A stretch of DNA of 64,000 bases from Citrus sinensis (Eukaryota > Streptophyta > Magnoliopsida > Sapindales > Rutaceae). Below are positions 1 through 12,285 of the stretch, piece by piece. Numbering within the stretch: position 1 is the stretch's first letter; each line of letters starts with the position of its first letter. The notes beneath the pieces were generated by a model. The model was not told the origin of the DNA. It saw only the letters and a program-made list of their open reading frames with translations, and made no database searches. Location: positions 27,371,001 to 27,435,000 of the forward strand of contig NC_068564.1 of assembly GCF_022201045.2 (NCBI RefSeq), read 5' to 3'. Both the position numbers and the translations under genes were made by a program.

Positions 1-213
1 GAATAGTTGTGAGTATGTGTGAGAATGCATACCAGGAAAGTTCTCAGGAAAGACTGGAGGGGTCACAATGGTCCCACTTAAAACCCAGACTCCTTAAGCT
101 TTTATCGCCTTTGTGACAGAACTTTCCTAGACATGTACAAAATCACACAGTTGCTTTACTCACACCACTATTCCCTGCTTTACACCGCAAAATTCTTGGA
201 TCGCTTCCACCGT

Positions 214-356
214 TTCACGTGAATAGTGCCGTATACGTGAATAGTACCGTATACGTGAACAAAATCGTATACGTGAACAGTATCGTATACGTGAATAGTA
301 TCGTATACGTATACAGTGCCGTATACGTGAATAGTATCCCTTACGTGAACAGTTCC
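214..356. repeat. 18-bp tandem repeat array in the retroelement leader
   Basis: About eight imperfect copies of a unit like gtatacgtgaatagtacc. Each unit contains ACGTGAA or TACGTGAA. It gives a spurious open frame with a six-residue period on the minus strand. A similar 18-bp period (ttcacatgtacgacacta type) occurs in the solo LTR near 5290-5355. Confidence 0.8.
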
Positions 357-380
357 TGACTCCAAAAAAATACAACCAAT

Positions 381-393
381 AGCTCTGATACCA
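381..393 (-). other. Primer binding site (initiator-Met tRNA type)
   Basis: Reverse complement reads TGGTATCAGAGCT, the standard plant retrotransposon site complementary to the 3' end of initiator tRNA-Met. It is one base from the LTR end at 395, which fixes the orientation of the element as minus. Confidence 0.8.
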
Positions 394-394
394 C

Positions 395-858
395 TGTTAG
401 GAAATTGGTGGGTGAAGCAGACACGCAGCTAAAATAAAATTAGAAGAAAAATAAAGAACAAGCACAATAGAGGACACCAGAAATTACGTGGTTCGGCTTT
501 TAGTCTAGGTCCACGGGCAAAGACAGAAGAAAATATTTTACTAGTGAAAAGGAGTTATAAGTATTGTAGTATTTTAGCTCACTACCCAAAACCCCAATAC
601 ACCCAAACTCTCAAATCACTAAAATAAGAGGCTTATAAATGCAAGCTCTTAAACTCTCTCTCAACTCCCTAAATTGCTCTCTCAAGATTTGATGAAAAAT
701 GAGGGTGGGAAGCCCTCTTTATATAGCCAAAATTTTGGCTCTTTTTTTTTTTAATGGAGTTATTCAACACGGCACCACCAATAATGGCGGGCCGTGTTGA
801 ATGTTGAATGGTTGGCACCGGCCATCTAGATGGCCGGCGCCAGCCATGACTTTCAACA
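395..858 (-). repeat. 5' LTR of the left-edge retrotransposon
   Basis: Bounded by TGTTAGGAAA and GACTTTCAACA. In minus orientation it has a TATATAAAG promoter element (717-725) followed by a purine-rich leader start, so U3 is at 858-726 and R/U5 runs toward 395. A near-perfect 28-bp palindrome sits in U3 (814-841). Confidence 0.7.
814..841. repeat. 28-bp near-perfect palindrome in LTR U3
   Basis: Centred on TCTAGA at 827/828. The arms GGC-A-CCGGCCATC and GATGGCCGG-C-GCC pair except at 817/838. The region is much more GC-rich than its surroundings. Confidence 0.75.
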
Positions 859-3800
859 GAAAGTTCTAGAAACTAAAGGAAAGTTTGAAGAGAAGTTTTG
901 GAAACAATGCTCAAATCTGTTATAGATCAGAAACTAATGAGAATGACTACAACCTAGCTTATATAGTAACTTTAATGAATCTAACAAATTGATCATAGAA
1001 GGTACTAGACTATTCTACACAGTAAAGAGTTTGTCACAATTGCAGCTGACATGTATAACTAATTTTGACATGTCTGCAGCTAAGATTTATTCAACTATTT
1101 GACTACTGAGTGAGCTTGTGGTGCTCTGCTTTCTCTGTTTCACACATGCTAACATCCCTCCTCAAGCTGAACTATTCAGGACGAATGTTCAGCTTGGTTA
1201 TGAGATAATGAAACTGTCCATAAGTCAAAGCTTTAGTAAGTATGTTGGCAGTCTGATCAGCACTAGGAACAAAATAGACTATGTTTTGATTAGCTCGAAC
1301 TTTTTTATGAATTAAATGTATATCCAGCTCAATGTGTTTGGTTTTGGCATGATACACTCGATTTGTAGCCAAAAAAATTGCTCCTTGATTTTCACACCAC
1401 ATAATTGGTGTATGATCAATTTTGAGCTTTAATTCAATGAGAAAAGCTTTAATCCACAGAACTTCCTATCATCTTTGTCACATTCCCAATCTGAATCTGT
1501 AAAGTGATTAATATGCTAACTGCCATTAGAAGAGAACTAAAGCCCATAATGAATTGTCCCCTTCAAGTACATAAGTAGTCTTTTGCATGCCTGTAAATGC
1601 TCATCTGTTGGGCTAAAAGAAATTGAATTGACTTGTTCACTGAATTATTGTTTCAGGTCTTGTCAATGTTACATGTTGCAATGCCCCTATAGTACTTCTA
1701 TACTAAGAGGCATTTGAGATAATAGTTCCTCGGTTTTTAGTAAGAGAATGAGATGTAACCATTGGAGTTGGTTTTGGACTGCATGTGTTCATACCATGTT
1801 TAACCAGCAAGTCGGCTATGTATTTACTTTGTGACAAGTGAGCTTTCCTTGCTTTTGTTAACTTCTATGCCAAGGAAATAATGAAAGCTCTCCTAAGTTT
1901 GTTAACTTCTATGCCAAGGAAATAATGAAAGCTCTCCTAAGTCTTCACGAGCAAATGTGTCTTGTATAGCAAATATCATTTTAATACACTTTGAGGATTA
2001 GATCCAGTGATAATAAAATGTCATCAACATAGGCTAATACCAGCAAAATGTGACTAGTATCCCATCTAAAAAATAAAGAAGAATCCAGCTTTGAATGCTT
2101 AAAGTTCCATATTGAGTTGTCATTGCACTCTTGAATTTATCAAAACAGCCTCTAGGTGCCTATTTGAGACCATGCAATACCTTTTGTAGCTTACATATAT
2201 GATGAGGTTTAGAAAGGTCAACAAAACCCTCTGGTTGTGCCATGTACACAACTTCAACAAGGATGTCATTGAGAAAGACATTATTAACATCAAATTTTCT
2301 AATAACCCATTTGCTCATCACTGTTGAACTCAGAATTATTCTCACTATAGAAGCCTTAATAACAGGGCTAAAGGTTTCAGTGTAATTTACACTATAAGCT
2401 TGATAAAAACCTTTTGCAACAAATCTAGTTTTGTACCTTGAAATTAAGCCATCTGAGTTTATTAATTCTGAAAACCCACCATCTTGAATGATGTTATTGG
2501 CTGCACTATAATCTAAGTATGATTGTTCTAAAGAGCATTAAACTCTTCTTGCATAGCATTAAACCATTTTGGATCTTATAACACTTGAGTTATTAAGGTT
2601 GGTTCGGTTGGTTAAGCTAAAAGGGCAGTAAGATAGGTTTTAGGTTTGAAAATGCCAGCCTTAAACTTAGTAATTATAAGATGACCAGGAAACTGAAAAT
2701 GAGGTAAATGATGATCAAGAAATGAATGTGAAAATATACTGATGATTAGTGAATTTGGTGAGTTATAATTTGAGTGAGATATAAGAGAATAAGAATGTGA
2801 AGTTGTATTGGTGATTAGTGAATTTGATGAGTTATAGTTTGAGTCCAATATAAGAGGATTATAAGGTGGTAGAGAAGAGAATATTTACTATGATGATTAT
2901 TGTGGTACATGGGGTGTTTGAAGGACTTGTATCGCAGAATTTGACATTTTATTGTCAGAACTTGACAAACATGAATCAAAGATAGAGGAGAAATCAACAC
3001 CTAACTTATAGGGAAAGGATTTTTCATCAAAAGTGACATGATTCGAAATGTAGACTCTCCAGAAGAATGCAAACATTGATAACCTTTATGATGTGGATTG
3101 TAACCTATTAAAAATACATCTTTATGTCCTAAATTCAAGTTTTTGTTTGCTATAGGGGTTGAGATAAGGGTAACAGGCACAACGAAATACTCTAAGAATA
3201 GAGTAGTCTCATTTTTTTTTTAGAAAGTTTGAAATAAAGTGAAATGTTATTCAAAATAGGAGTAGGCAATCTATTTATAAGAAAAATAGTAGTGTGAAAT
3301 GCATTCCACTAGAAGCTAAGAGGCGAATTGGATTGAGCTAACAAGGTCAGCCTAATATCAACTATATGCGTATGTTTTCTCTCTATTTTTTTATTATAGA
3401 TATGAGGATAAGGATGCTTGAAGTGAATATCAGAAGTAGTTAACAGGGAAGAAAAAGATCTGCATTCACCTCATAATGTATTTGAACTGCTTTTAACATT
3501 TTATCAAGATGCTTTTTACTTAAGGTTTTAGAGGTAGTAAAAACTTGTAAAGAATCAGATTAGTTGTCAGTGGAAAAATCTATGTGAACCTGTTATAATC
3601 ATCTAAGATTGATACATTATAATTGTAACCTTGAGTAGAAATAATGTGTGAAAGCCCCCAAAGATTAGCATAAAATAATCGTAATGGTGTTGTTGTTTTA
3701 GTAACAACAGAATCAACATGTTTAAGACGATTCTTGCCATATTGACAAGCATTACAAAAGCTAAGATCCACGGTTTTATTAATACTAGCAAATACATTAC

Positions 3801-4564
3801 AAGTCTTTATAACAATTTTTAGTGTGTGTGGAGCTGGATGATCAAATCTCTAATGAAGTAGATTAATATAAAAAAGGAATATAGACACTGATAAGACAAC
3901 TTGATTACATGACTTATTAATACCAATAAATGCAACTGAACTAAACACATTAGAATTATAAAAAGTAGCAAAGATGGATGCAAGTTTATTGTAAAGATCT
4001 TGACAGCACTGAATTAAAGAGCCTTCACTTGACACTTGAAGAGAAGAAGAAATTTCTTGAATATGATACAAGCCCTCTTTTGCTAACCCTCCATGCAAAA
4101 GGATTCATATTTTCCTGCCATTAATAAAATAGAAAATTTCAACAAATTCAACAATAACATCATTATCAGTTAAGAATTATGAGATTTTTAATAATTTTTT
4201 AGTAATGTCTAGACTATAGAGGACATGGTTGAGAAGTAATGAGTCATGTATTAATGTAGCAAGCAATACAGATCCAACATGTTTAATTTGCAATGCATTT
4301 CCATTTCCAACAAGCAGTCATTATGATCCAAGATAAGGTTTTAGATCAAAGAGCTTACCTGAGTCATTTGTGATATGACCTGAAGCTTTAGCATCTATAT
4401 ACCAAATGGATCCTCTCTTGCTTCTAGAGAAAGAACAACTTGAGAAGTAAAAGGTGGGTTGAATTTTGGAGCATGATTCATCCATTGTAGCAATTAAAAG
4501 CAATATGATGATTGGGATAAGAAGTGTATAAGCCATATGAGGTTGATGAATAACTAATACCAAT
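859..4564 (-). pseudogene. Copia retrotransposon relic A (protease-integrase-RT-RNase H, gag missing)
   Basis: Domains follow Ty1/Copia order on the minus strand: protease remnant (about 4330-4420, WYIDAKASGHIT, where the catalytic D-S/T-G has become D-A-K), integrase start (3580-3771, CNACQYGKN then a DDYNRF strand), reverse transcriptase (2160-2345, DVNNVFLN..VYMAQPEGF) and RNase H end (1172-1402, KHIELDIHLIHKK..ADQTANILTKAL). A polypurine tract (1155-1166) precedes a partial 3' LTR that begins TGTTAGCATG at 1154. Stops and frameshifts separate all domains. The far LTR end is replaced at 858 by the left-edge LTR element. The gag side stops at the Gypsy LTR at 4565. Relic B at 32305-36097 is a close copy with the same gag-side junction. 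Confidence 0.85.
1854..1941. repeat. 44-bp exact tandem duplication inside Copia relic A
   Basis: The unit beginning tttgttaacttctatgcc occurs at 1854-1897 and again at 1898-1941 with no visible difference. Relic B has only one copy at the equivalent place (about 33435-33475), so the duplication arose after the two relics separated. Confidence 0.8.
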
Positions 4565-5027
4565 TATAACACCCCAAATTCACTCAATAATCGCAAGAGA
4601 AATTTGGAATGAAACCTCATAGCGTTAATCTTATTGCAATTCTGAAAAGAAAATTAATATTAGCCGTAGTTGAAACATAGTCTCTAAAATAATAAATATA
4701 ACAGTAATCCCCCAAACTAAAAATTCAGGTCTAAATAATAACCAGAGTCGCAACGATTTATTCATTAGAAAATGCCAAAGCTTTTCAGCTAACAAATTCT
4801 CTTCTCTAGACAAAAAAGGCCCACATCTCTAAAATCAATCCGCAAAATATTAGAGAAGAGGGGTTAGCTGTCAGCTTGGTAAGCAAACTCATGCATAAGA
4901 TTACTAATAACAATAATGTACATGATAATCATTTTCAAGTACCATAAGTTAAAAATCAATAATCATTTTATAATCTAATACACATGTACAGTAAAACTCA
5001 TAATCAGTTCAATCATAACGTAATAAT

Positions 5028-6364
5028 TGTTGAGTGTTAGAAAATGTATATTTATAAAGGAGAAAATCGTCATTTTACACTTCAAGTTTTCCTAACACTT
5101 CTACTTTTATGTATTTTAGCCTCTTGTAATTTAATTATGTGTATTTTATTTTAATTAAGTATTTTATGCATTTTAGGGGTGTCATGGTCATTTTAGAATG
5201 AACGAGAGATCAGATGGCAAAACGGACATCACTTTTGAACTCAGGACAGTCGAAAACCTTAGGAGGAGTATAAAAGGAAAAATAGCACAGTTCACATGTA
5301 CGACACTATTCACATGTACGATATTGTCCATGTTACTGTTTACGACACTGTTCACATAGACGGAATGATGATGTGGCATTGACCGATGATGTGACATTGA
5401 CTGATGAGGTGTCACGATTCCATTGGAGAAAATTCTTATGCACTGTTGATCGGTGACGTGGCCGCATATTAGTGGACCAAAAATCGCGCGTACGGTACAT
5501 GCATATACACAGGATTATTTTAAACCAAATCGCGTCACTGTTCAAGCCGATTGACTATTCAAACCGCGTGGTCAAACCGTGTCACTATTCAAACCGCGTA
5601 CTGTTGACGGATGACGTGACGCAATCCTAAGCGTCCAAACTGTTTTTAATCTGATGGCCATGATTTACCCAATGTATCTATAAAAAGGGGGCCTTCCCGC
5701 CCTAATTTGGTATCTCTGAATCCATTTTTGGGATTCATTTTCTGTAATTCCTTCTCCATCTTATATTTTCTACGTATTTTAATAAATTTCCATTTTGCCC
5801 TTAATTTAATTATGAGTAGCTAATTTTCTTTCAAGCTTGGGTTGAAGGTGAAGTCTCAACATGTGTCATGGGCTTTATTTGGTAAATTTATTTTCTCTTC
5901 CCCTCTAATTTTTGTGGATGTTTTGACTTTTCGTCGACAAATAATAATAATCTTGTCTAGATACCGCTCTGGTTTCACCGGCTCCCTAGTACAAGGTTAT
6001 TATTATTTGGCACAATAAGCCCTTAGCACCATATTGATTAGAGTGTGGTTCATGAGGTGTGAATTTCCCCCTCATGATTTAATTGGCACTAATACGGAAT
6101 ATTTAGCCCATGGTGCATGTTGATGCGGATCCAGATACCCAAGCGCTTCAATTATTATAGTTTCCACTTTAATTTAATTATGTCATTTCAATTTAAATTT
6201 TAGGATATTCTAAATCATCTTTATCATAATTCCAACCACCCATTTAGAAAAATTAATTCTACATATAATTAAAATCCACATTCTCGTGGGATCGACACTC
6301 GTCACTATTGATCTATACTATAATAGATTCGTGCGCTTGTGAGTTCAATAAAATTTGCACAACA
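5028..6364 (+). mobile_element. Solo LTR (1337 bp) with perfect 5-bp target duplication
   Basis: Termini TGTTGAGTG and TTGCACAACA are inverted TGTTG/CAACA. The site ataat is duplicated at 5023-5027 and 6365-6369. The unfilled site exists in relic B near 36550-36565, which proves insertion. A TATA box (5679-5686, TATAAAAA) and AATAAA sites give + orientation. The end (about 6280-6364, gggatcgacactcg..) resembles Athila/Ogre-class Gypsy LTR ends. No internal domain is present, so it formed by LTR-LTR recombination. Related LTR sequence in minus orientation starts at 38031. Confidence 0.88.
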
Positions 6365-7130
6365 ATAATCATTTTCAATAAATAATCATCAAAGAAATCA
6401 TTTATCAATAAAACTTTTTCATCTGTTCAATTGCTCATGCCATAAAGTGTCACTTGTATTCCCGATGACCTCAACACAGTAAATCACTTTAACCCCGGTG
6501 ACCCGATCAGTAGTTTAGTAAGTCACTTTAACCCCAGTGACTCGGTCAATAGTTCAATCAAGGTATGTTACCGTGCAATAATCGTTAATAAATGAACACA
6601 ATGTAGCTAGTTGTTCAGCAATATTAGTAACGGTAACGACAGACAATGAGGCAAAACCTTAAACACAATTTTCAGTGTTTCAATAATTGCTCTTCTAAGA
6701 TCAATTTATGAAAAGACAAGTATTTTAAAGTAGTTTTTAAAACAAATTTAAGAAAACATTTTAAGTAAGTTTTTAGTCAAAATAAAACTTATTCTCATAA
6801 ACTATAACGGTAAATTTACTTTGATATAATAAAATGCCAATACACAAGAAATCCATTATTCTTTACATATATATTTACCTATATACTTATAATAAACATT
6901 ATGCATGAATTCACTTATCTCGATTCAAAGCAAACAATAATAACCCCAATCATACGAGCTCACTCTTATCCTATAATTATCAAGATAAGATTCTTGTTAG
7001 TATTTTACTCAATTTTGACCTTGATAAGAAAACCCAAAAACCTTAAACCATTTACTCTTACTTAAGCACATTAATTCACTAAACTAGACTAGACCATCTT
7101 GCAGGAGTTGATTTCTAACAAGTTATAACT

Positions 7131-7395
7131 AGGGGTGGGCAAAACCGGGTTCGGGTCGGGTTTGGGTTAACCCGATCGGGTTTCGAGTTGTTCGGGTTAG
7201 TCAAGAATCAATCCGAACTTAACCCGAACTATTGACCCGACCCGAATTATATTCGGGTCGGATCAGGTCGGGTCAATAATTCAGGTTAAGTTCGGGTTGG
7301 ATTTAAAACGGGTCGGATTGAGTTCGGGTCAGTTCAGGTCAAATCGGGTCAGTTCGGATCGGGTGAAATCGGGTCGGGTCGGGTCAAATTCAATT
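7131..7395. repeat. hAT left subterminal repeat region (CGGGT clusters)
   Basis: More than twenty GGGTT/CGGGT motifs in both orientations, including the palindrome AACCCGATCGGGTT at 7169-7182. The same palindrome recurs at the right end. In hAT elements such arrays are transposase-binding sites; that role is inferred here. Confidence 0.75.
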
Positions 7396-8434
7396 AATGC
7401 AATTTTGAGCTCTTTTTTTCCTATTTTTGTAGTTTTTATGATAGTTTTAAGACATTTTTCTTAATTGTAGTCATTTTTACTAATTTTCAACTGAAAAAAA
7501 AAAGAAAAGAAAATGCTATTAAATCAAATGAATAAAGTTAAAATGCTAGAATATGATTATTTACCTATTGGCTTGGAGGGTAGGATTTTAGGACTATTAT
7601 TTGCTCAACCAACAAAGTCCAAACTTAATAAAACTTAAAATTAATACAAACTTACAAAGTCCAAAACACAATTTCCAAATAATGTCTTTGAAAGTTTGAA
7701 ACACAAACTCACAAAATCAAAAACTTTAAACATAATTAAATTGTTTAGAAACACAAATCACAAAGTTCAAAGTTCAATGTTCAAACATTAAAACTAAATA
7801 GGCTTTCTTGGTTCCTCCACCTTGGTTGCTTCATGGCTCCATGCAAGCACTTTGACAAGTTCTAAATTCAAATTTTTTAACTCCAAGTTCAAGTGCCAAT
7901 TGCCTAGAGAAAGATTGAAAAAATGTACAATAAATATTTTCTTTAAGCCACATTGCAAATGAACAAACTCAATTCATATAAAAAATTTAGCAAATAAACC
8001 AAATTCATAAGGTTACACATCAAACACAAACACAAACACAAATAAATAAATCTAATTCATATCTTTAATTAAGCTAAAGGGGTGTTACAATATTTCTAAT
8101 TTCTATTATATCATTATAAATTTATAATTACAAATAAATATATATGTTTACCAAATTTTTCAATACACACACACTGCAAATTTTAGGACTATACATATAT
8201 ATATATTTATTTATTTATTTATTTATTTTATGGCATTCATCACCAAATCAAGTTAATAATAATACTAGACAATAATAACATTCTATCAACTTTAACTTGT
8301 CTAACTAAAACAATTACAAATTAGACTTAAAATTTAAAACTATAACAACTATAATTATAGTTTAAATTACAACCAAATACTAATAGTACTATAATATCAA
8401 ATTATGAATAATAATGTATATTAAAAGTTACCTT

Positions 8435-10759
8435 TCAAATATCTATAACACCAATGTCGGCGTTCACCGCTTCTACTGTCGAAGCTTGCGATCTTATAAG
8501 CTCTATAAAATCCAAAAAAAAATAAAAATAGTAACTCAAATACATGACTGCATGTAGATGTTCTATATAAAGTTATAATGCATTTTAAATAATTTATGTA
8601 TAGAATGTATGATAAAAAAATTAAAAACATTACCTTCTTGTAATTCCATATGAAACATTTGCTCCTTAATATCTTCTTGGAGGTTGTAGACGGGATTGGC
8701 AAAAAGTTTAGACTGCAGCCAATTTTCAATGCATATCAATGCCTCAACCATACCCGGTGCTAAAGGCAGACTCAGATGCCATTGTGGAAACAGGAACAGC
8801 GAGGACATCTCTTGTAATTTTCTCTAGAATTGGATACCTCAATCCATTCACCCTCCACCAAAGCAAAACATTAAGTTTAAGATTGCTGGGATCTTCAACT
8901 GGGTTCTTCAAGTACCTTTCCACCTGAGATACTACTCTTCTACTCTCATTCTGAACAGAAACCTTCCTAGCATATCCAAGGAAAGGGCGAACAACTCGAA
9001 AAGGGTCATCACATTCACCACCAGCAACATCCACAAAATTAGCCTCAGTTGTAAAACGTTGAGAAGAACTTGTACCTCCATAATTGCCACTAAGACCACT
9101 CTCACTATACATCGATGGTATGGAACTAGCGGAGAATGCACTATATGCATCATAAAACTCATTCAACAAGTCCTTCACTGCTTTGGTCATTTGTTCCACC
9201 ATCAAGCTATCATTGCCAAAAATGATCTCAAAAATATGTGTAGCAAAATCCATTTTCGCTCGTGGATAAAGAATAGATGGAACAATCAACATTTTGTTTA
9301 TCTTTCCTGTGGACTCCCAATACTTATCAAATTTTTTCCTCATACTATAAGTCATAGAGGACACCCAAAGATCTATACTTTCTTGCAATGCAGTCAATGA
9401 ACTCTCAATTAAGCCAATAGTATCAGAATAAAGATTAGAAGTCGCACTCAAAGAGGCAGAAAACAACAATGTGGCATCATAAAATACCTTCAAAAACTTC
9501 ACAATTCGTTCAACACTCTCCCAATCCTCCGGTCCAGGTGGGCCAACCCTTTTGACATTATTTTCTTTCTCAGCAAAGTATGCCTCATAAGGTTTATCCA
9601 CTTCTGCCATTCTATCAAATGCCGCTTGAAATTTCAGCGTAGTCATCAACATCAAATAAGTGGAATTCCACCTGGTAGGACAATCCAAAACAACAATTCA
9701 TTTTGGACAATTCACCTGCTCAGCACATTGTTTAAATATCCGCAACCTCATGCTGGAGGATCTCACGTACTTCACAGCATTCTGAATAGCAGTAACACTA
9801 GCATGCAACTCTCCCAATCCTGAAACAACAATCAAATTCAAAATATGTGTACAACAACGCACATGCATATATTGTCCCGCCAACACAAGTGCATCATCAT
9901 TCCTCCAAGTAAGTAACTGCATAGTGACATAACCAACAACCATATCATTTGCAGTGGCATTATCAATAGTTATTGAAAACAACCTCTTTATCCCCTAACC
10001 ATGTAAGCAAGCTACAATCTTTTTGCCAATCGACTTCCCTTTATGATCTTCGATTGCGCTAAAACTAATAATCCTCATATTCAAACACCAATCACTATCA
10101 ATAAAATGAGCTGTAATCACCATGTAGCTCATGTTTTGAATGGAAATTCATAAATCAGTTGTAAGAGACACATACTGCTTGTTGTTGCAAATCAAACTCT
10201 TCAACATTGCATTTTCCTCCAAAAATAACTCCATAACATCTCTACCAATAGTTCTTCGAGATGGCATAATGAACTGCGGGATAGCTACACTGCAGAAATG
10301 CCTAAATCCTTTGTTGTCTACAAAACTGAGCGGCAACTCACCCATAATAATCATTTTAGTTAATGCCCTTCAACACGCGTCTTGACTCCATCCTTTACCC
10401 AAAACTAAATTACTTGCATTTTCTTCACCGCCCTCAGCTGTCAAATTTTGTTGACTTCCATTTTGTTGCGCATGAAATGTCTTGTATGATTCGCATGTCT
10501 TTATATGCCTTGTCATATTTGTAATCCCATCAAGCCTTGAATGACATTGATATTACTTACCACAATAGTTGCACCTACATTTGTTTGGATTATCTTCGAG
10601 TAAAGTGAAATGATTCCATACTTCCGATCTTTTCTTCATTGGCGATCTTTTCCGCTTCGCCTTTTCCTTTCCTTTATGGGTTCCTTCCATTTGTACACTT
10701 TGTTCTTCATCGTCACTCATCGAATTTGATCTTGAGTGTCCAAGCATCTGAATATTCAA
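8435..10759 (-). pseudogene. hAT transposase (BED zinc finger + hATC dimerisation), pseudogene
   Basis: Read on the minus strand: an N-terminal BED zinc finger (10553-10759, VWNHFTLLEDN..CRCNYCGK), a middle RNase H-like region (10148-10354, then 9698-9982 with DNATANDMVVGY), and a long C-terminal part (8744-9688) from DCPTRWNSTYLML to the hATC motif ending MASESAFSTG. After that a frameshift or deletion joins PGMVEALICIENWL (about 8650-8760). A short last exon (about 8435-8504, ending ADIGVIDI) lies behind a probable intron. Lesions include stops after the zinc finger, after SLTTDL where the family has Trp, near CLHG, and before the DCPTRWNSTY motif. The gene cannot make a full transposase as written. 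Confidence 0.88.
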
Positions 10760-12149
10760 TATAATAATTAATAATCATTAATTCAAAAATCAAAACACAT
10801 AAATATTATTAACATAATCCATAAACAAAAATTAGTAATTTCAATTCAAGTTTTTCATGCTCCATAAACAAAAAGTAAGAAATTCATGATTAATTAATTT
10901 ATTTATTTATAATATCTAATTACTCATTCCCCATAATAATATGATAATATTTGTCTATCTATGTCTTAATTCTTATTATAAACCCTTTAATTTCAAGCCC
11001 AAGTTAGTAGTTATTTGTACTTAACGACTTAACGGATGATTAACAATTTAACATACAATAAAATATTAATTGAACTTATTAATTTTTTTAGGGTTGAAAC
11101 TTAATCACATAATACATTATAATTATAAAATATATACAACATAATACTTAATTTTAATATTTAATCTACATAATGTGCTAATTTATTCATAAAAAATCAA
11201 TTATTAACAATTATCAATTAATATTATTTCAATTATTAATAATTAACAAAAAATTTGTTATTCGCTAGCTAACACCATTTTCATATGTCCTTTATGCTTG
11301 ACAGCCAATATGGTTTATTCGCTAAACAGAGCAAACGATAACAATCAATGAAATAAAAACAAAACCCACCAATCAACAATTCCTTTTTATATATGAAAAA
11401 AAAATTCTGAAGAGCTCAATAATTAACAAAATTTCTTTGATTTTATTAATAATCTTTATAAATACATAATTACAACAATTAAATAATAACCAATTACTGA
11501 ATTACATAATAAACAATTAACAATTAAGCACATATAATTAATTAATTATATAGTATATATATAGTTATATACCATGAAAGTTACGACTTAGGAAATAGGA
11601 AACTTGAAACTTTTGAAGCTTGAAAGTTGAAACTGGAAAGCTTCAAAATCCGGTTCGGGTAGGGAGAAAGTCGGGACAGGTTGTGAGGATTCGGCCTTCA
11701 AGCAGCAGATCGGTGGCCACGGCTCACGGCTGGACGCGATTTCACTGGCAGCAGGTCGCGGCTTCACTTGGGAGATACGGACGGCTCACGGTTGGATGGG
11801 TTTAACTTGGCAGCAGTTGGTCGCAGCTTCACTTGGCAACAATAGATCGTGGTTTCAGCAGTTGGCAGCAACAGATCATGGACTGCAGGACTGGTGTGTG
11901 TGAGTCTTGTGGTGGCTGGTTGCGGACTTGCGGCTGCCTTGTTTGTGTTTGAGTTTGACAATGAACTTGTGATTTGTGAAGTTGTGAACTTGTGATGGTG
12001 GTGTGTGGCTGACAGCGTGTGTGTGTGTCAGGTTTGTGAATTTGTGAATTGTTGAGTGATTGTGTGCAACGTGTGTGTGTGCTGCTATGCAGCGTGTGTG
12101 TGTGTGTGTGTGCTGGGCAGTGTTAGGTTTAGGTTTTGTTTTTTTTTTT

Positions 12150-12285
12150 TTGCAACCCGATCGGGTATTCGAATCTGGTCGGGTTTGACCCGAACCGATC
12201 ACAACCCGATCGGGTTTCAATCCCGACCCGATCTGACCCGAACCCGAAATTTTTCGGGTTGGGTCGGGTAAAATGCCCACCCCTA
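12150..12285. repeat. hAT right subterminal repeat region
   Basis: AACCCGATCGGGT palindromes at 12154-12166 and 12203-12216 and several CCCGAACC/GGGTCGGG motifs, mirroring the left end. The adjoining 11990-12120 stretch is a GT-rich simple sequence. Confidence 0.72.

Larger units (their letters stand above)
1..858 (-). mobile_element. LTR retrotransposon, 5' end, running off the left edge
   Basis: On the minus strand a 464-bp LTR (395-858) is followed by a tRNA-iMet-type primer binding site (381-393) and then by internal leader sequence to the window edge. The LTR starts TGTTAGG and ends TTCAACA on the + strand, so its termini are inverted TG..CA. A minus-strand TATA box lies at 717-725. The leader (1-380) has no recognisable gag; it holds an 18-bp tandem array. 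The bases after the LTR, gaaag (859-863), are the presumed 5-bp target site within the neighbouring Copia relic; the matching copy is outside the window. The superfamily cannot be told from this part alone. Confidence 0.72.
7130..12285 (-). mobile_element. hAT DNA transposon (5156 bp), complete ends, decayed transposase
   Basis: Terminal inverted repeats begin TAGGGGTGGGCA and end TGCCCACCCCTA. They are flanked by an exact 8-bp duplication gttataac (7122-7129 and 12286-12293). Relic B at about 37375-37390 has the empty site with one copy of gttataac. Both ends carry dense CGGGT subterminal motifs. A BED-finger/hAT transposase pseudogene lies inside on the minus strand. The element is inserted within Gypsy LTR A and is therefore younger than it. 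Confidence 0.93.

Noticed and set aside
214-356. Short regular repeats that could be taken for a CRISPR array
   Set aside because: Units abut with no unique spacers and the DNA is a plant nuclear genome.
160-375. Open frames on the minus strand with a six-residue repeat (YSRIR-type)
   Set aside because: They are the translation of an 18-bp tandem DNA repeat in a retroelement leader; two phases are open at once and there is no gene context.
4545-4564. TTGGTATTAG next to the LTR A end as a possible primer binding site
   Set aside because: It has several mismatches to TGGTATCAGAGC and lies in the Copia gag-protease linker in both relics, so chance resemblance is likelier.
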